Shown here piece after piece: positions 43,695 through 54,018 of a stretch of 64,000 nt of DNA. The position numbers and the translations under genes were made by a program. Positions within the stretch are counted from its first letter, which is position 1. Every line of letters starts with the position of its first letter. The stretch is from Cordilura impudica (taxonomy: Eukaryota > Arthropoda > Insecta > Diptera > Scathophagidae), in NCBI GenBank assembly GCA_963682025.1, contig OY821520.1, forward strand, positions 4,626,705-4,690,704, in the 5' to 3' direction. A model generated the notes under the pieces. It did not search any database, was not told the origin of the DNA, and saw only the letters and a list, made by a program, of their open reading frames with translations.

Positions 43695-45280
43695 TACGTT
43701 TATTCTGTCAATTTTATTATTTAATTAATTAATTTTATTATTTTTTATAAAAATAAAAATCTTATTTTCGATCTATATCAATTTAAAAATACGGAGGGCA
43801 CGCCGTTAACGCTAAATGTAAGTTTAGCAAAAACAAATTGTTTTTCTTGTTTTTTCAAGACAAAAACAAACATGTATATTGTAGTACGCAATGTGTACTC
43901 ATATACAAATATATTTGTTTCAAAGTTGTTTTATATTTTAGTTTGTTATATTGGAGTAGGCTTAAATAGTATAACTCTTTGCTTGAATTCTCATTTTGTT
44001 GTTTTCAGCAAATGTACATATATGAATTTAACTTTTTACCAAACAAACTATCTGCTGCTTTTGGTTACTGATGAGGGTTGGTGACTCTTCCCGAAACAGG
44101 TGTATAACCTATTAGGCAGAATATAGATCAATTTTTGAAACAAATGTGCTAATGCTTTTGCTTTATTTAAAGTAAAAACATTTGATCTTGAGCCTGAACA
44201 ATTTCAAACTCAATCATTTAATTATTTTGTTTTAATTTAAATGGCGGGTAATAAAATCACTTTAAACGTAATTTTTTTCAGTGGCGGTTTATAAATTCAC
44301 TTGTCACTTTGTTGAGACTAGAATAAGAATAAAACAAAACGAAAGAATGTAAAAAGAAATGTCAAATATCTTCAAAAACCGAAAATGAGATTTTTTTCTA
44401 CCGCGCTTGTTTCTCTACCCCGTTCGCCTACAAACACGAAACGCAAGCCTATTCACGTAGCGTGGAAACGCACCGTCTGAAGCTACTCTCTTTTTATTGA
44501 GAGCGGGAAAGAAGCATTCTATCGGAGTACAATTTTAGTAATTATCGTTAAAACAGGATTTGTTCAGTAAGATTTGTTTGCTCACTTCTACTTTTATATC
44601 CGAAATAAAAGCCATTTAACTTTATAATGTGTTCTACTTCTATATAAGCATTTCTTAAACACCATTCATTATAAATTTACTATAAAATAAATAGTGAAAT
44701 TAATGTTTTTTTTTTTTCTTTCTTTCTTTACAGGTAAGTTTTTATATGGAAGACGTAAGGCAAAACAAATTCTTAAAAAACCTATTAAAACCACTTGTAA
44801 ATTCGTTATGCGTAAGACTTAACATGTATTTAGTTGAATAAGAACGAATTTCGTAATATCTTATTCAGTATATGACACTTCCGTCTCGGGTTTTGTACTT
44901 TTAATTGTGCCGAAAAAACATAAACAAACGATATTTAATATACGTATACCTTTTATACGCAGACTATATGAAAAAAATACTTGAGGAAATAAATGGTTTT
45001 AATGATTTGTTTTGTTAGCAGGAATACAAACAAACAAACAAACCAAGTTTTACCCAAACGTTATGTTAAATTTAACCGGACCACCGCGGTGCACAATGGG
45101 TTCGATTATACCTAAAATGGAGATTAATTCAAGGAAGGGTGCAATTAACGAGATAATATTTTTTTTTATTAACAATACCCTAATTAGGCAAAAAACAAAA
45201 ATTCTAACGTTTTTAATGGATTTTTATTTTTTTTTTATTTAATTAAAGTAATTTATTTGAATATTCTCTATTTCTTATTC
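43695..45280. other. Largely single-copy AT-rich DNA
   Basis: No TE family from this window is seen here. A GC-richer patch (about 44396-44520, CCGCGCTTGTTTCTCTACCC and CGCACCGTCTGAAGCTACTC) stands out but encodes nothing that I recognise. The ratchet-type splice motif at 44708-44740 lies inside. Confidence 0.5.
44708..44742 (+). promoter_or_regulatory. Candidate recursive splice site (ratchet point)
   Basis: A pyrimidine tract (from 44706, ending CTTTCTTTCTTTACAG at 44733) is joined directly to GTAAGTTT (44734-44741). An optimal 3' splice site fused to an optimal 5' splice site with no exon between is the signature of the recursive splice sites known from long Drosophila introns such as those of Ubx. 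Only sequence supports it; function is inferred. Confidence 0.6.
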
Positions 45281-45285
45281 ATCAC

Positions 45286-46115
45286 TTGAACTATCATAGT
45301 CTTTATCATCATTACAATTACTGTCATCTGTATCATCATCATCATTATTATCATCATCATCACTATCATCATCATCATTATTATCACTCTCATTGTTGTC
45401 ATCATCACGATTTTCTTGAGAAATTTTTGGTAATATTAATAGATCTAATTCAGACTTCGATAAAAATTTTTTTTTTTTTTTTTTTGTTCATATTGCCTGC
45501 TAATGCTCAATATAAATGGGTCTGAACTTAATAGAAATCTATAAAAAATATCTTCATTCGACTTTTCCCGGCTGCATTTTCGAGCAAAGTGCTCTCTGTA
45601 GTTTTTAAAGTCTTTATTCCTTGCTTCTTGAGCTTCTTCTGATAATTCTCCTATTGGTAAAAGCGCGTGTTGTACTATTTCCGGGCCGTGAATTAAAAAT
45701 TTATGTAATGTGGTAGGCATGCAAAACCAGGGATATATTTCAACAAAGTACTTTGCTGTGTTGTGAACGAAATTAACATAACTTTCCAAATTAATCTCGC
45801 GACCACATGAAACAACAATTAGTATTGTGTGCATTTTTTTAATTAGTGTTAGGTCCACTTTTGTTATATCAGCTGATATTTCAGCATTTTTAAAAAACGT
45901 CTAGCGGAGTTTCCATCGTTAAGAGTTACCAAAGCCCGGCTTTGGCTGGGCAACAATTAAACCTGTTCTTTCACGAAACTCTTTCTGAATTTGTAGTTTT
46001 GTTTCAGCAACAATTTTTTTTTGTCCTCATCTGATCGTGCTTGCCATTTTTAATTGGAATTTCATACGATAAGTGGAGAAGGCACTCAAAAAATCGAATC
46101 CACCCGTGTAGTATT
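45286..46115 (-). pseudogene. TE-type ORF with LPIGELSEEAQEARNKDF motif and Asp-rich tail
   Basis: Minus strand. Blocks in order: WIRFFECLLHLSYEIPIKKW (about 46060-46115, bridged frames), KLQIQKEFRERTGLIVAQPK, a broken NDGNSARRFF, then the open frame 45445-45858. That frame holds YPWFCMPTTLHKFLIHGPEI, LLPIGELSEEAQEARNKDF, KCSREKSNEDIFYRFLLSSD and DPFILSISRQYEQ. A frameshift in a Lys-encoding A run (45463-45485) separates it from SKSELDLLILPKISQEN and an Asp/Asn-rich tail that ends SSSDE and a stop near 45281. I recall this order from uncharacterised multicopy arthropod proteins that look TE-derived, but I cannot name the superfamily. Acidic tails are common in that group. At least three frame breaks make it inactive. 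Confidence 0.65.
45330..45420 (+). repeat. (CAT/ATC)n trinucleotide tract
   Basis: An ATCATCATC tract with ATT interruptions. On the minus strand it encodes the Asp/Asn-rich tail of the overlapping pseudogene, so it is coding in origin rather than a free microsatellite. Confidence 0.75.
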
Positions 46116-46119
46116 GATA

Positions 46120-48250
46120 GCCCAAACTCTAAAGTGGTTGATTACTTTATTTAATGCAAAACACAATACGAACTTTACAAAAACTACATATTTTAAAACA
46201 GCAAAAACACCACTGTAAAACAAGACATAAAAACAAGCACAAAAATAACGGCAATAGAGATGGGCGCGTAAAACAGTTTATTCGCAAACATTATTGTTTA
46301 TAAATTACGATAGTCAGCACGGGCAAATTAGTATAAGATGTAAAACCATCACGTGAATTTGGTAAATTATTAGAAAGTCCTATTTTTTCGCTGGAATTGA
46401 GTGTTAATTTTTATTCTTTTCTAAAATTTAAATTAAGCGCCACTTTGGACACATTTCAACCCAATGTGATGTTTATGAATTGAAGAAAATATTTAAATCT
46501 TTTTAAAAATCCTTTTATATTTAATACGAAAAAAAAAGAACCTTATCAAACTTAAAAAATCTTTTCGTTTGACTTATGCATTCGTACATACTCGAATTGC
46601 CAAATTTGTATAATATAATTAACAAATTACAATTCTCTGTAGGCATTTTAATTGCTGCTACTGGTACAATTAATGTTTCTTTTTCAATTGATGATACTGT
46701 CTGTCTATTAAAAATAATGGCAATATTTTATCATAATTTATTACTCAAATAGAATTAATTTGTAAATTCTTTAATTTGCCGATATGCTGGTCATTCTCCA
46801 TAAACACAGACGTACTATTATAGGATAACATTAACTCGGTTTTGTATTATACATATTTTCACCATAAAACTGATATAAATTTTATAAATGATGCCTTATT
46901 AACATTTTCCATTTTATGATTACACAAATGAAAATGCACACAGTGCAATACGAGTATTTCAATTCCCAAGCCAGTAAAATCTGATAAAAAAAAAAACAAA
47001 AAACAAAATTGTGGGCAAGTTTCTTAGTTATGTCTTCTGAACTTAATTGTATGTGAATTTATTGTTAATTGTTAAATATGCATTAATCAGAAACAAAATT
47101 ATTCCATTAAGTACAATACTCGCTAATATTGAAAACGACAATGAGAAAATCTAAAACTCCAGCATAGAAGTTAGCTGCCACACTTCGATAAATCATTCTG
47201 ATTTACATCTGAGTTGGGACAAATTTATTAGTTGCCAATTTTTATTGTCGTTTAATAAACAATATTTTCAATTTGGCTCTGATGGCGATAGAAAGCAAAC
47301 ATATCGATCTGGGAAATCTTTGAAAGGAATCCATTTTAAATGTGATATCATGTTTAAGTGTAATTTTGCATTAGTTACGAGTATTTTACAATTTCATTTA
47401 GTTTTAATTTTTTCACGAAAAAAAAGGAAAAACATTCAGCCCTAAATGACAAATACAAAAAAACGAATCGAATGGCTGTGGATTTATGCTAAAGCCCAAC
47501 CTAAAATTTTCCGTCCTTTTATGCATGTAAAATAAAAAAAGGTTCTTAACCTCTTTATATAAAATTAATTTATAATGAAGCCACCTAGCTGAAGTGAACG
47601 AACAAATAGAAATGTCATAATTTAAAGGATTTATAAAGTAAAATTAATTTTCCGGTTGCGTGTCTTATATATTTTATAGTTAGCAAAAAAAAAAAAAACA
47701 GGGAATGATGATTCCAAATTCTCAAGGCTCACGAACATAACAAGTGACGTTATATTTTTGCATGATAACCATCAGCTAAAAAGGATGTGCTTTTGAGAAT
47801 TGGGTGTAACACGACACTGTTACAATGTTGTTAAAGAAAAACAAAAATAACAATATAAAACTAATGAAAGACAGTTGTATTTCAAATAACCCAATTAACT
47901 AAAGGTTTTAAGATAGTAAACAGGGCAATAACCTATACGATAAATTTCGAGAAGGGGTTTTAAATAGAAAATGAACATATACCAAATTTGTGTTTCATTG
48001 GAAGGCGTTTAATGCCTGAGTGAATATCTGATAGCTGATTTATATGGGGGTATATTTTTGGAATGATGATCTATTGGCTTAAAAATTTTATGAACCAATT
48101 TTGGTTGAGATATATATTATAATCTGTATTTTAGGATAATATTAGTGACATTTGTATTGTAGCTAGATTGGTGGAATATCCCCCGATTTTCAACAATTTC
48201 AATGAAATTGAAATTTTGGGTTTCTTGAAACCACTTTTTTTATTTATTTA
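46120..48250. other. AT-rich spacer, mostly unrecognised
   Basis: No gene. At about 48040-48230 weak echoes of HINE-A ('ttatatgggggtatatttttgg', then 'caacaatttcaatgaaattg') suggest an ancient copy; not certain. Confidence 0.4.
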
Positions 48251-48258
48251 ATGGAAAC

Positions 48259-48318
48259 ATATGTTTGAGTTAAGAACCATATGTTTGAGTTAAGAACCAC
48301 ATGTTTGAGCTAAGAACA
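48259..48318 (+). repeat. 20-base tandem repeat, three units
   Basis: ATATGTTTGAGTTAAGAACC occurs three times head to tail at 48259, 48279 and 48299; the third unit has substitutions. Confidence 0.85.
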
Positions 48319-49194
48319 TATGTTATCTAGAAACCGAGGTGCCATATGGTTCTTTATTCAGTTTCACAAAAAACTTTTAAGTATTTTGTGCATGTTTTTT
48401 CTTAAGTTTATAGAAAAAGTATAAAGAAAAATATTTTCTTTTAAAATAACTACTTATTTGTTCATTTAATTGTTTTTGTTCTTCAATTTTATTCAATTAA
48501 AAATGACTTCTATTTTTAAAAAGTTATGCATCACCAAAAAAAATTTTTATATTCAAATAAATTGGATTTGACTGACATCACTACTGTTTCGAACATATGC
48601 AAAAACATAAAAATATGTGATTTGATGAACAATTTTTTTTTAATTCCTTTATTTGCATTAATTAGTGCATAAAGAATCTATGTTATAATTGAAAAAATTA
48701 TAATGGAAAATAGATTGTGTAAATAATAAGTTTTTATTATAGTTATAGAACAGCATCATCGCAAAAAGTGTATTTTATTAAAATCGATCACTTATTACGA
48801 GTTTTTTTTTAAATCAGCGCAAAATGTAGACGTTTTTTAAAATTTTTTTCTTTCATAAAATTAATGTCTAATTTTTTAAAATAATGACAAGGTTCAATAA
48901 AAAAACATGTTAGAGTTTAAATATCAATTAGTTTTTTTTTTTTTTATCTCTTAAGACCTGCTTAGTAGAAAAAAAGGGAATTTGTTTTGATTTCACAAAG
49001 CCTTTTCTATGTGAATTAAAACGAGAAAAAATAGTCTTATTGAAATTAGAGAACAGCAAAAAACTCGTAGATTTAAGAATTTTTTTCATTTACGAGTTTT
49101 TTTTTTTTTTTGTGATAGTGGTTTCAAGAACAGGGGTGTATAAATATTTGTTGAGCACACAGAAGATATATAAATGGTTTTGTTAACAAATAAT
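48319..49194. other. AT-rich spacer, no gene seen
   Basis: Several poly-T runs. Nothing I can classify. Confidence 0.45.
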
Positions 49195-49199
49195 TTTAA

Positions 49200-49478
49200 A
49201 GGAGCCTAAATGTATGCTAATCAATTTTAGCCAATTCAACACAGGGCTTTTGATATTTATTATAAATACACACACATTATATGTTTTATGTTTGTGTTAG
49301 TGGCAACTTTAAATGAACATTTCTCCAAAAAAAATGTTCCAAACGGTGTAAATCTCTAAATCTGGTGGACAGCTTAAAAGAAATACCTTACAAATGAGGA
49401 ATGTTTGGTCGAAATCGGTTATTAACTACAATTTTTATATCGGTCACAAGAAATCGCCTTGTCTATTATTATTATAGA
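49200..49478 (-). mobile_element. Helitron-C copy, diverged, 3' end missing
   Basis: On the minus strand it starts TCTATAATAATAATAGACAA (49478) and shares 'gaaatcg', 'aaagaaataccttacaaatg' and 'tgtgttagtggcaactttaa' with the other copies. The hairpin and CTAG end are absent. Confidence 0.7.
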
Positions 49479-50150
49479 TATATGTATCAGTTCAATCATT
49501 TTTGTAAGTTACAAATGTCAGTATATTTTATATTACTCCATTTTTTAGCCACCAATCCTCCCAACATAGCATGAAGAAAATCACATGTTACCGTGTCATT
49601 ACCCTTTCTTTGTGTGCACTTTAACATATTTTCTATACATACATACATATATCCCACCCTTCTTATCTCCTCGGCACTAAGCACAAGGTGTAAATGTTTG
49701 TTATATTACATTTTTATGCCAAAGTTCTGCTTTCATGTTTATTTGTATAAAGAATACAAAAAAAAAAAAATAAAATAAAATTTTTATGAGGCAAATATTT
49801 TCACAATTTGAACTATTTGTTAAAATTACCCAACCAACAAACACTTAAAAACCTTTCCTTACTAAGAATAATATGGAATAATACGATGACGTGAAGATAA
49901 TTTTTTAAAGGCGGTTGGTACTTAAGGTCGCCAACAAATGAATTTTTTTTTAACAAAATGACAATCTATAAAAAACACATTGTATGATATTTTTTCTGAG
50001 TTTTTATTTTATTATTATTTTTATTTAAAATACGTTAAAAATGACATTTTCAGGACCCAGCATAGCCCCCTCAGCAATTATCCGAACTTAATAGGAAAAG
50101 TGAGTTCAGAAGACTACTAAATTATAACAACATCTTCGAGGCTGGATTTC
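49479..50150. other. AT-rich spacer, no gene seen
   Basis: No recognisable feature apart from an A run at 49758-49773. Confidence 0.4.
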
Positions 50151-50247
50151 TTTACCTTATACCACTATGTGGTCAGGGTATAATGAGTTTGTTCTGACGT
50201 TTGTAACTACAAAAAATATTTCACCAAGACCCATCTTTTATTATTCC

Positions 50248-51380
50248 GGTATACCGGTATGAAGTGAACGTTTTATTGTGAAAATAAAACACTTATTTTG
50301 AATGGGAAAGTAAAAAACATTTTATTCGAAGTATTGGCCATTGCTTTCTACACATTTTGACCACCTTGATGCAATTTGTGGATACCACGACAATAGAAAT
50401 GTTGGTCTTTTGAAGCAAACCAATCAGGCACCCAATTTTCGACTTCTTCGTAGGAATCGAAGTGATGCTGAGAAAATGCGTGTCGATGAAAACAAATAGT
50501 AGTCGGAAGGAGCCAAGAGTGGTGAATACGGCGGGTGGGGTAGCAGCTCCCAGCCAAGTGCTCTGATTGTATCCTGAACCGGTTTTGTTTTGTTTGCAGG
50601 TACATTGTCATGGAGCAAAATTACCTTGCCGTATCTTCTGGCCCATTCTGGTCGTTTTTCGATCAATGCATGGTTCAAATTGATCATTTGTTGTCTGTAG
50701 TGAACATTATTATCGAATCGATTCTTATCGAATCGATCTGGTTTTGCAGTCGATGTTGAAGGTTGTCCCGAATTAACCCATGGTTTTTCCGTCTAGGATT
50801 TTTAAAATAAATCCACATTTCATCGCCAGTAACAATTCAATGCGAAACTGATTTTCTTTCGTGTCTTTGAAGCAAAATTTCACTAGTGTTTTTTCGGTTT
50901 TCCATCTGCCTTTCATTCAAATCATGTGGCATCCATTTTTCCATCTTTTCCATAGCTTTTAAACGGTCAGAAATTGTTACTTGCGCAACATTTAACATTT
51001 CTGCAATTTGCTTTTGACTGGCTTCATCCAATATTGCTTGCAATTCGGTGTCTTCAAACTTTCTGGTCTTCCACGTTCTTCATTTCTCATATCAAAATCA
51101 TTATCTCTGAACCGTTGAAACCACCTTTGGCATGTTGCTTTTGATAGAGCATGATCACCATATGCCTCGACAAGAATTAATGCTTTCCGCAAATCATAAT
51201 TTTTTTGGTACAATATTCGACATTTTTAACACGATGAAAAAATATGACGATGTATACTAAATATGTTTGACAGATGTCATAGCAACCAAAAAAAAAAAAA
51301 TAAAAATTAAGGCTCGTTCACAATAAATGTGAACGAGACAAGACATTTGTATCTTGACGCTCACTTCATAACGGTACACC
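50248..51380 (-). mobile_element. mariner element, mauritiana-like, with terminal repeats
   Basis: The left end GGTATACCGGTATGAAGTGA and the inverted right end GGTGTACCGTTATGAAGTGA agree at about 21 of 24 positions when extended. The length of 1133 bases is slightly below the typical 1.3 kb of mariners. It was inserted in a HINE-A copy, with loss of some flanking sequence. Confidence 0.82.
50348..51213 (-). pseudogene. mariner transposase pseudogene, mauritiana-like
   Basis: Minus strand. The N-terminal DNA-binding part (from about 51213) has KATCQRWFQRFRDNDFDMRN then EERGRPESLKT, followed by KQIAEMLNVAQVTISDRLKA in another frame. The catalytic part contains VTGDEMWIYFKNPRRK (first Asp, about 50790-50835), VILLHDNVPANKT (second Asp, about 50600-50630) and YSPLLAPSDYYLF (third Asp, about 50505-50540). 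The tail HFDSYEEVENWVPDWFAS and RGIHKLHQG (50348-50460) is in a shifted frame. The FDSYEEV and WF.SK tail resembles the mauritiana (Mos1) subfamily. Three D positions survive, but frameshifts near 51020, 50690 and 50480 and a decayed segment (about 50700-50780) inactivate it. Confidence 0.87.
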
Positions 51381-51527
51381 TATAAGCTTTTATCGGCCAT
51401 AGGACGAATGCTATTGAAATTGGTGATAATTCAAGATGGGAATTATAGGAAAGATCTCGGTAAAATTTGATTTGGTTCGTCCTTCTTAGTTATAGCCACC
51501 AGATTTTTCTCAAAATTGGTTTGTATA

Positions 51528-51786
51528 TCGTCACCTTAAAGACCAAACAACCCATCAGCAGTTTTCAAAAGTTTACAGGAGAGAGAAAAAACGTTATAAA
51601 ATGGGAACTATTTGCAATATTGAAACGAAAATTATATATTCTTAATTTGGTAATAGCTAAGTTATTTGTAATATTAGGCGTTCAAAATTTTGCATACATA
51701 TGCGTTATGATATAGGGAATAATATTAAATAAAAAACTCAATTTTGAAATTTTTGCTGATAGGTTGTTTGGTCTTTAAGGTGACGA
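51528..51786. mobile_element. MITE, 259 bases, nearly perfect 33-base TIRs, TA duplication
   Basis: TCGTCACCTTAAAGACCAAA starts both ends. The 33-base inverted repeats differ at one position. TA lies at 51526-51527 and 51787-51788, and the interrupted HINE-A reads straight through when the insert is removed. The high arm identity suggests recent activity. The family is unassigned (TA target suggests the Tc1/mariner/pogo superfamily). Confidence 0.85.
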
Positions 51787-52109
51787 TATGTTTTTGCAAA
51801 AATTAAATGACCACAAAATATGGTCAGAATCGGACCATTTTTCGACTTAGACCCCATATAAATAAAGTATCCGCTATGAACTTTTTCAAATTAACAACGC
51901 CAATCATCTCCGGTTTATGCTTATTTTCAATATCTAATTAGTTGGACCTAAGAGCCTGCATAAATAATCTAAAAATTTAAAAATAATGATTGGTATGTTT
52001 GTTAGTGTTGTATCTTCTTCACAAAAACAGCGTAACATGTAAGACGTAAGACAAAATCGGTGTGACTTATGATTGTATTGGTGAAAAAATTATGATATGT
52101 AATAATCTG

Positions 52110-53001
52110 TTTGAAAATGAAAAATAAAAAATAAAAAATTAAAAACGAAAAATTAAAAATAAAAAATGAAAAATTAAAATTATAAAAAAAAAATAAAAAA
52201 TGAAAAATAAAAAAGGAAAAATAAAAAATTAAAAAAGAAATAAAAAATAAAAAAATAAATAAAAAACGAAAAAGAAAAATAAAAATGAAAAATAAAAAAA
52301 TGCAAAATTAAAAATTAAAAACGAAAAATGAAAAATATAAAACGAAAAATTAAAAATTTAAATATTAAAAATTTTAAATTAAAATTTAAATATTAAAAAT
52401 TGAAAAATTTAAATTTAAAAATTAAAATTAAAAATGGAAAATTAAATATTAAAAACTAAAATTTAAAAATAAAAATTCTAAATTAAAATTTTAAATTTGA
52501 AAATTAAAAAATTAAAATTTAATAATTAAAAACTAAAAATTAAAATTTTTATTCTTTAGTTTCTGACCAGTTTTTATTATTATTTTTTTTTTTTTTTTTT
52601 GTATTAAATAAAATTATTTTAAAATTTCCTTTTTTAATATTAATAACTTGTAGCCAAGAATCATTCGATATTTTTTTTTTATTATCGTATGACTTCTAAG
52701 GTCTCAAAACAGGCTTATAGGGATCAAACTTTGGGTATTATTAATGCCGGCTGCGTTAAATGATGAATTTCATAGGGGTTTTCTCTCAAGTAAAAGAAAA
52801 ATAATGAAATTTTTCAAATAGTAATTAAATTTTTTTAAAGATCATTGTTATTGACCAACAAGAAAACCAATTAACTTTAAATTTAATTGTTATTATGATT
52901 TAATGTTTCAGTATCGGCAACAGTTTCAAAGTGGTAGCCGTACCCAATATTGGGTGGAGAGTATCAAAAATTAGTCACAGCCAAATTTGACACTCTTGTT
53001 A
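52110..53001 (+). mobile_element. HINE-B copy, head missing
   Basis: A-rich array (52110-52560), then 'gtagccaagaatcattcgat', 'aaggtctcaaaacaggctta', 'gccgtacccaatattgggtg' and 'ggagagtatcaaaaatt', ending in ACACTCTTG. The terminal hairpin has decayed (AGTCACAGCCAAATTTG). Confidence 0.65.
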
Positions 53002-53505
53002 TTGTAATCAATTTTCAAAAATAACCCATTTATTGTGAACCTAGTTAAATTGTTTGACTCATAAAACCTTTTTTTGAATTAATGTGTATATTTTATAAAA
53101 AAAAAAAAAAAAAAAACGTAACTATACGCTTGAAATTTGTATGAAAGAATTTTTCGAATTTGTATGAAAGAATTTCGTAATTTTTCTATACAAATTCAAA
53201 CCGAAACGCAAGCCCGAAAGATACAAACTGAGGGCCTAAGGCTGATGGTAGTTTTATTATTTATAAAACTAAAATATTGCATCGATTACAATCGACTACA
53301 AAGAATTTAAATTTCAATTGTTAGGATATTTTCTTTACGTTTTAATAAATCAAAATAAATTTTGATGATCAATAATGTCCTCATTATAAAAAAATATTAG
53401 AAAGTATTTACTCTCATTTTTAAGTTGTTTTAAATTACTCTTAAAATTTAAGGAAAAGTGATGATATGATTTGAATGTGTAGGAAATTAAAATTTTCAAA
53501 TGATT
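53002..53505. other. Spacer, probable TE interior
   Basis: AT-rich with a poly-A run (53097-53116) and a small duplication (AATTTGTATGAAAGAATTT at about 53135 and 53158). Possibly the body of the element whose end is at 53532. Confidence 0.4.
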
Positions 53506-53532
53506 TCGGGGGGCCCCCTGGCTACGCCCCTG
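53506..53532 (-). mobile_element. DNA transposon terminus of CAGGGGCGTAGCCAGG type
   Basis: Inverted, the end reads CAGGGGCGTAGCCAGGGGGC then CCCCCG. This terminus recurs in animal genomes at the ends of cut-and-paste elements. It is strikingly GC-rich here. No matching left end was found, so this is a truncated copy. Confidence 0.55.
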
Positions 53533-54018
53533 AACATTAATATTAAAATTAAAATTCGTTATAGTTACATCAAATAACTATTCGAACATTGATTCTCGAA
53601 ATCTCATGCAAGAAAGTTTATTTAATGTTTCTGTTTATCTTATCTTGAAATCATCTACAAATATATATTTTACAACACAGTACGACCTCGGTTACTGCAA
53701 CTAATAAAAACCAAGGCAGTTGCAACAACCGCGGTTGTTGCATTGACCGAGTAACACATATGTATATAAACATTGCTTTAGGTATTTATACGAATTTACA
53801 AAAAATATCTAGTTTGTATTGTCCTAAAAATATTTTTAGCATAATTAATATATATTTTTTTTTAAATAAAAACAACTTTAGTACTTAGCTATTTACCTTG
53901 AAAATGTTAATTTTTCAAAAAAAAAAAAAATTTAATTCATTTTATTAATAATAATATAAAACACAAAACAAACCCAATAAATAACTTTAATTAAACAAAA
54001 AAATTTGCTTATACCAAA

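Larger units (their letters stand above)
50151..51962 (+). mobile_element. HINE-A copy split by two insertions
   Basis: The head CTTATACCACTATGTGGTCA to about 50247 is the first part. After 51381 the copy resumes at TATAAGCTTTTATCGGCCAT and runs to 'ggacctaagag' (51962) without palindrome or terminus. About 120 bases of the family, including the GTCC core, are missing at the first junction. A mariner (50248-51380) and a MITE (51528-51786) lie inside, so HINE-A is the oldest of the three. Confidence 0.7.

Noticed and set aside
45286..45525. Plus-strand His/Tyr-rich frame across the ATCATC tract
   Set aside because: This is the antisense of the Asp/Asn-rich pseudogene tail and is produced by the trinucleotide repeat.
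48040..48230. Further HINE-A copy
   Set aside because: Only a few weak echoes of family blocks and no head, GTCC core or palindrome; too uncertain to list as an element.
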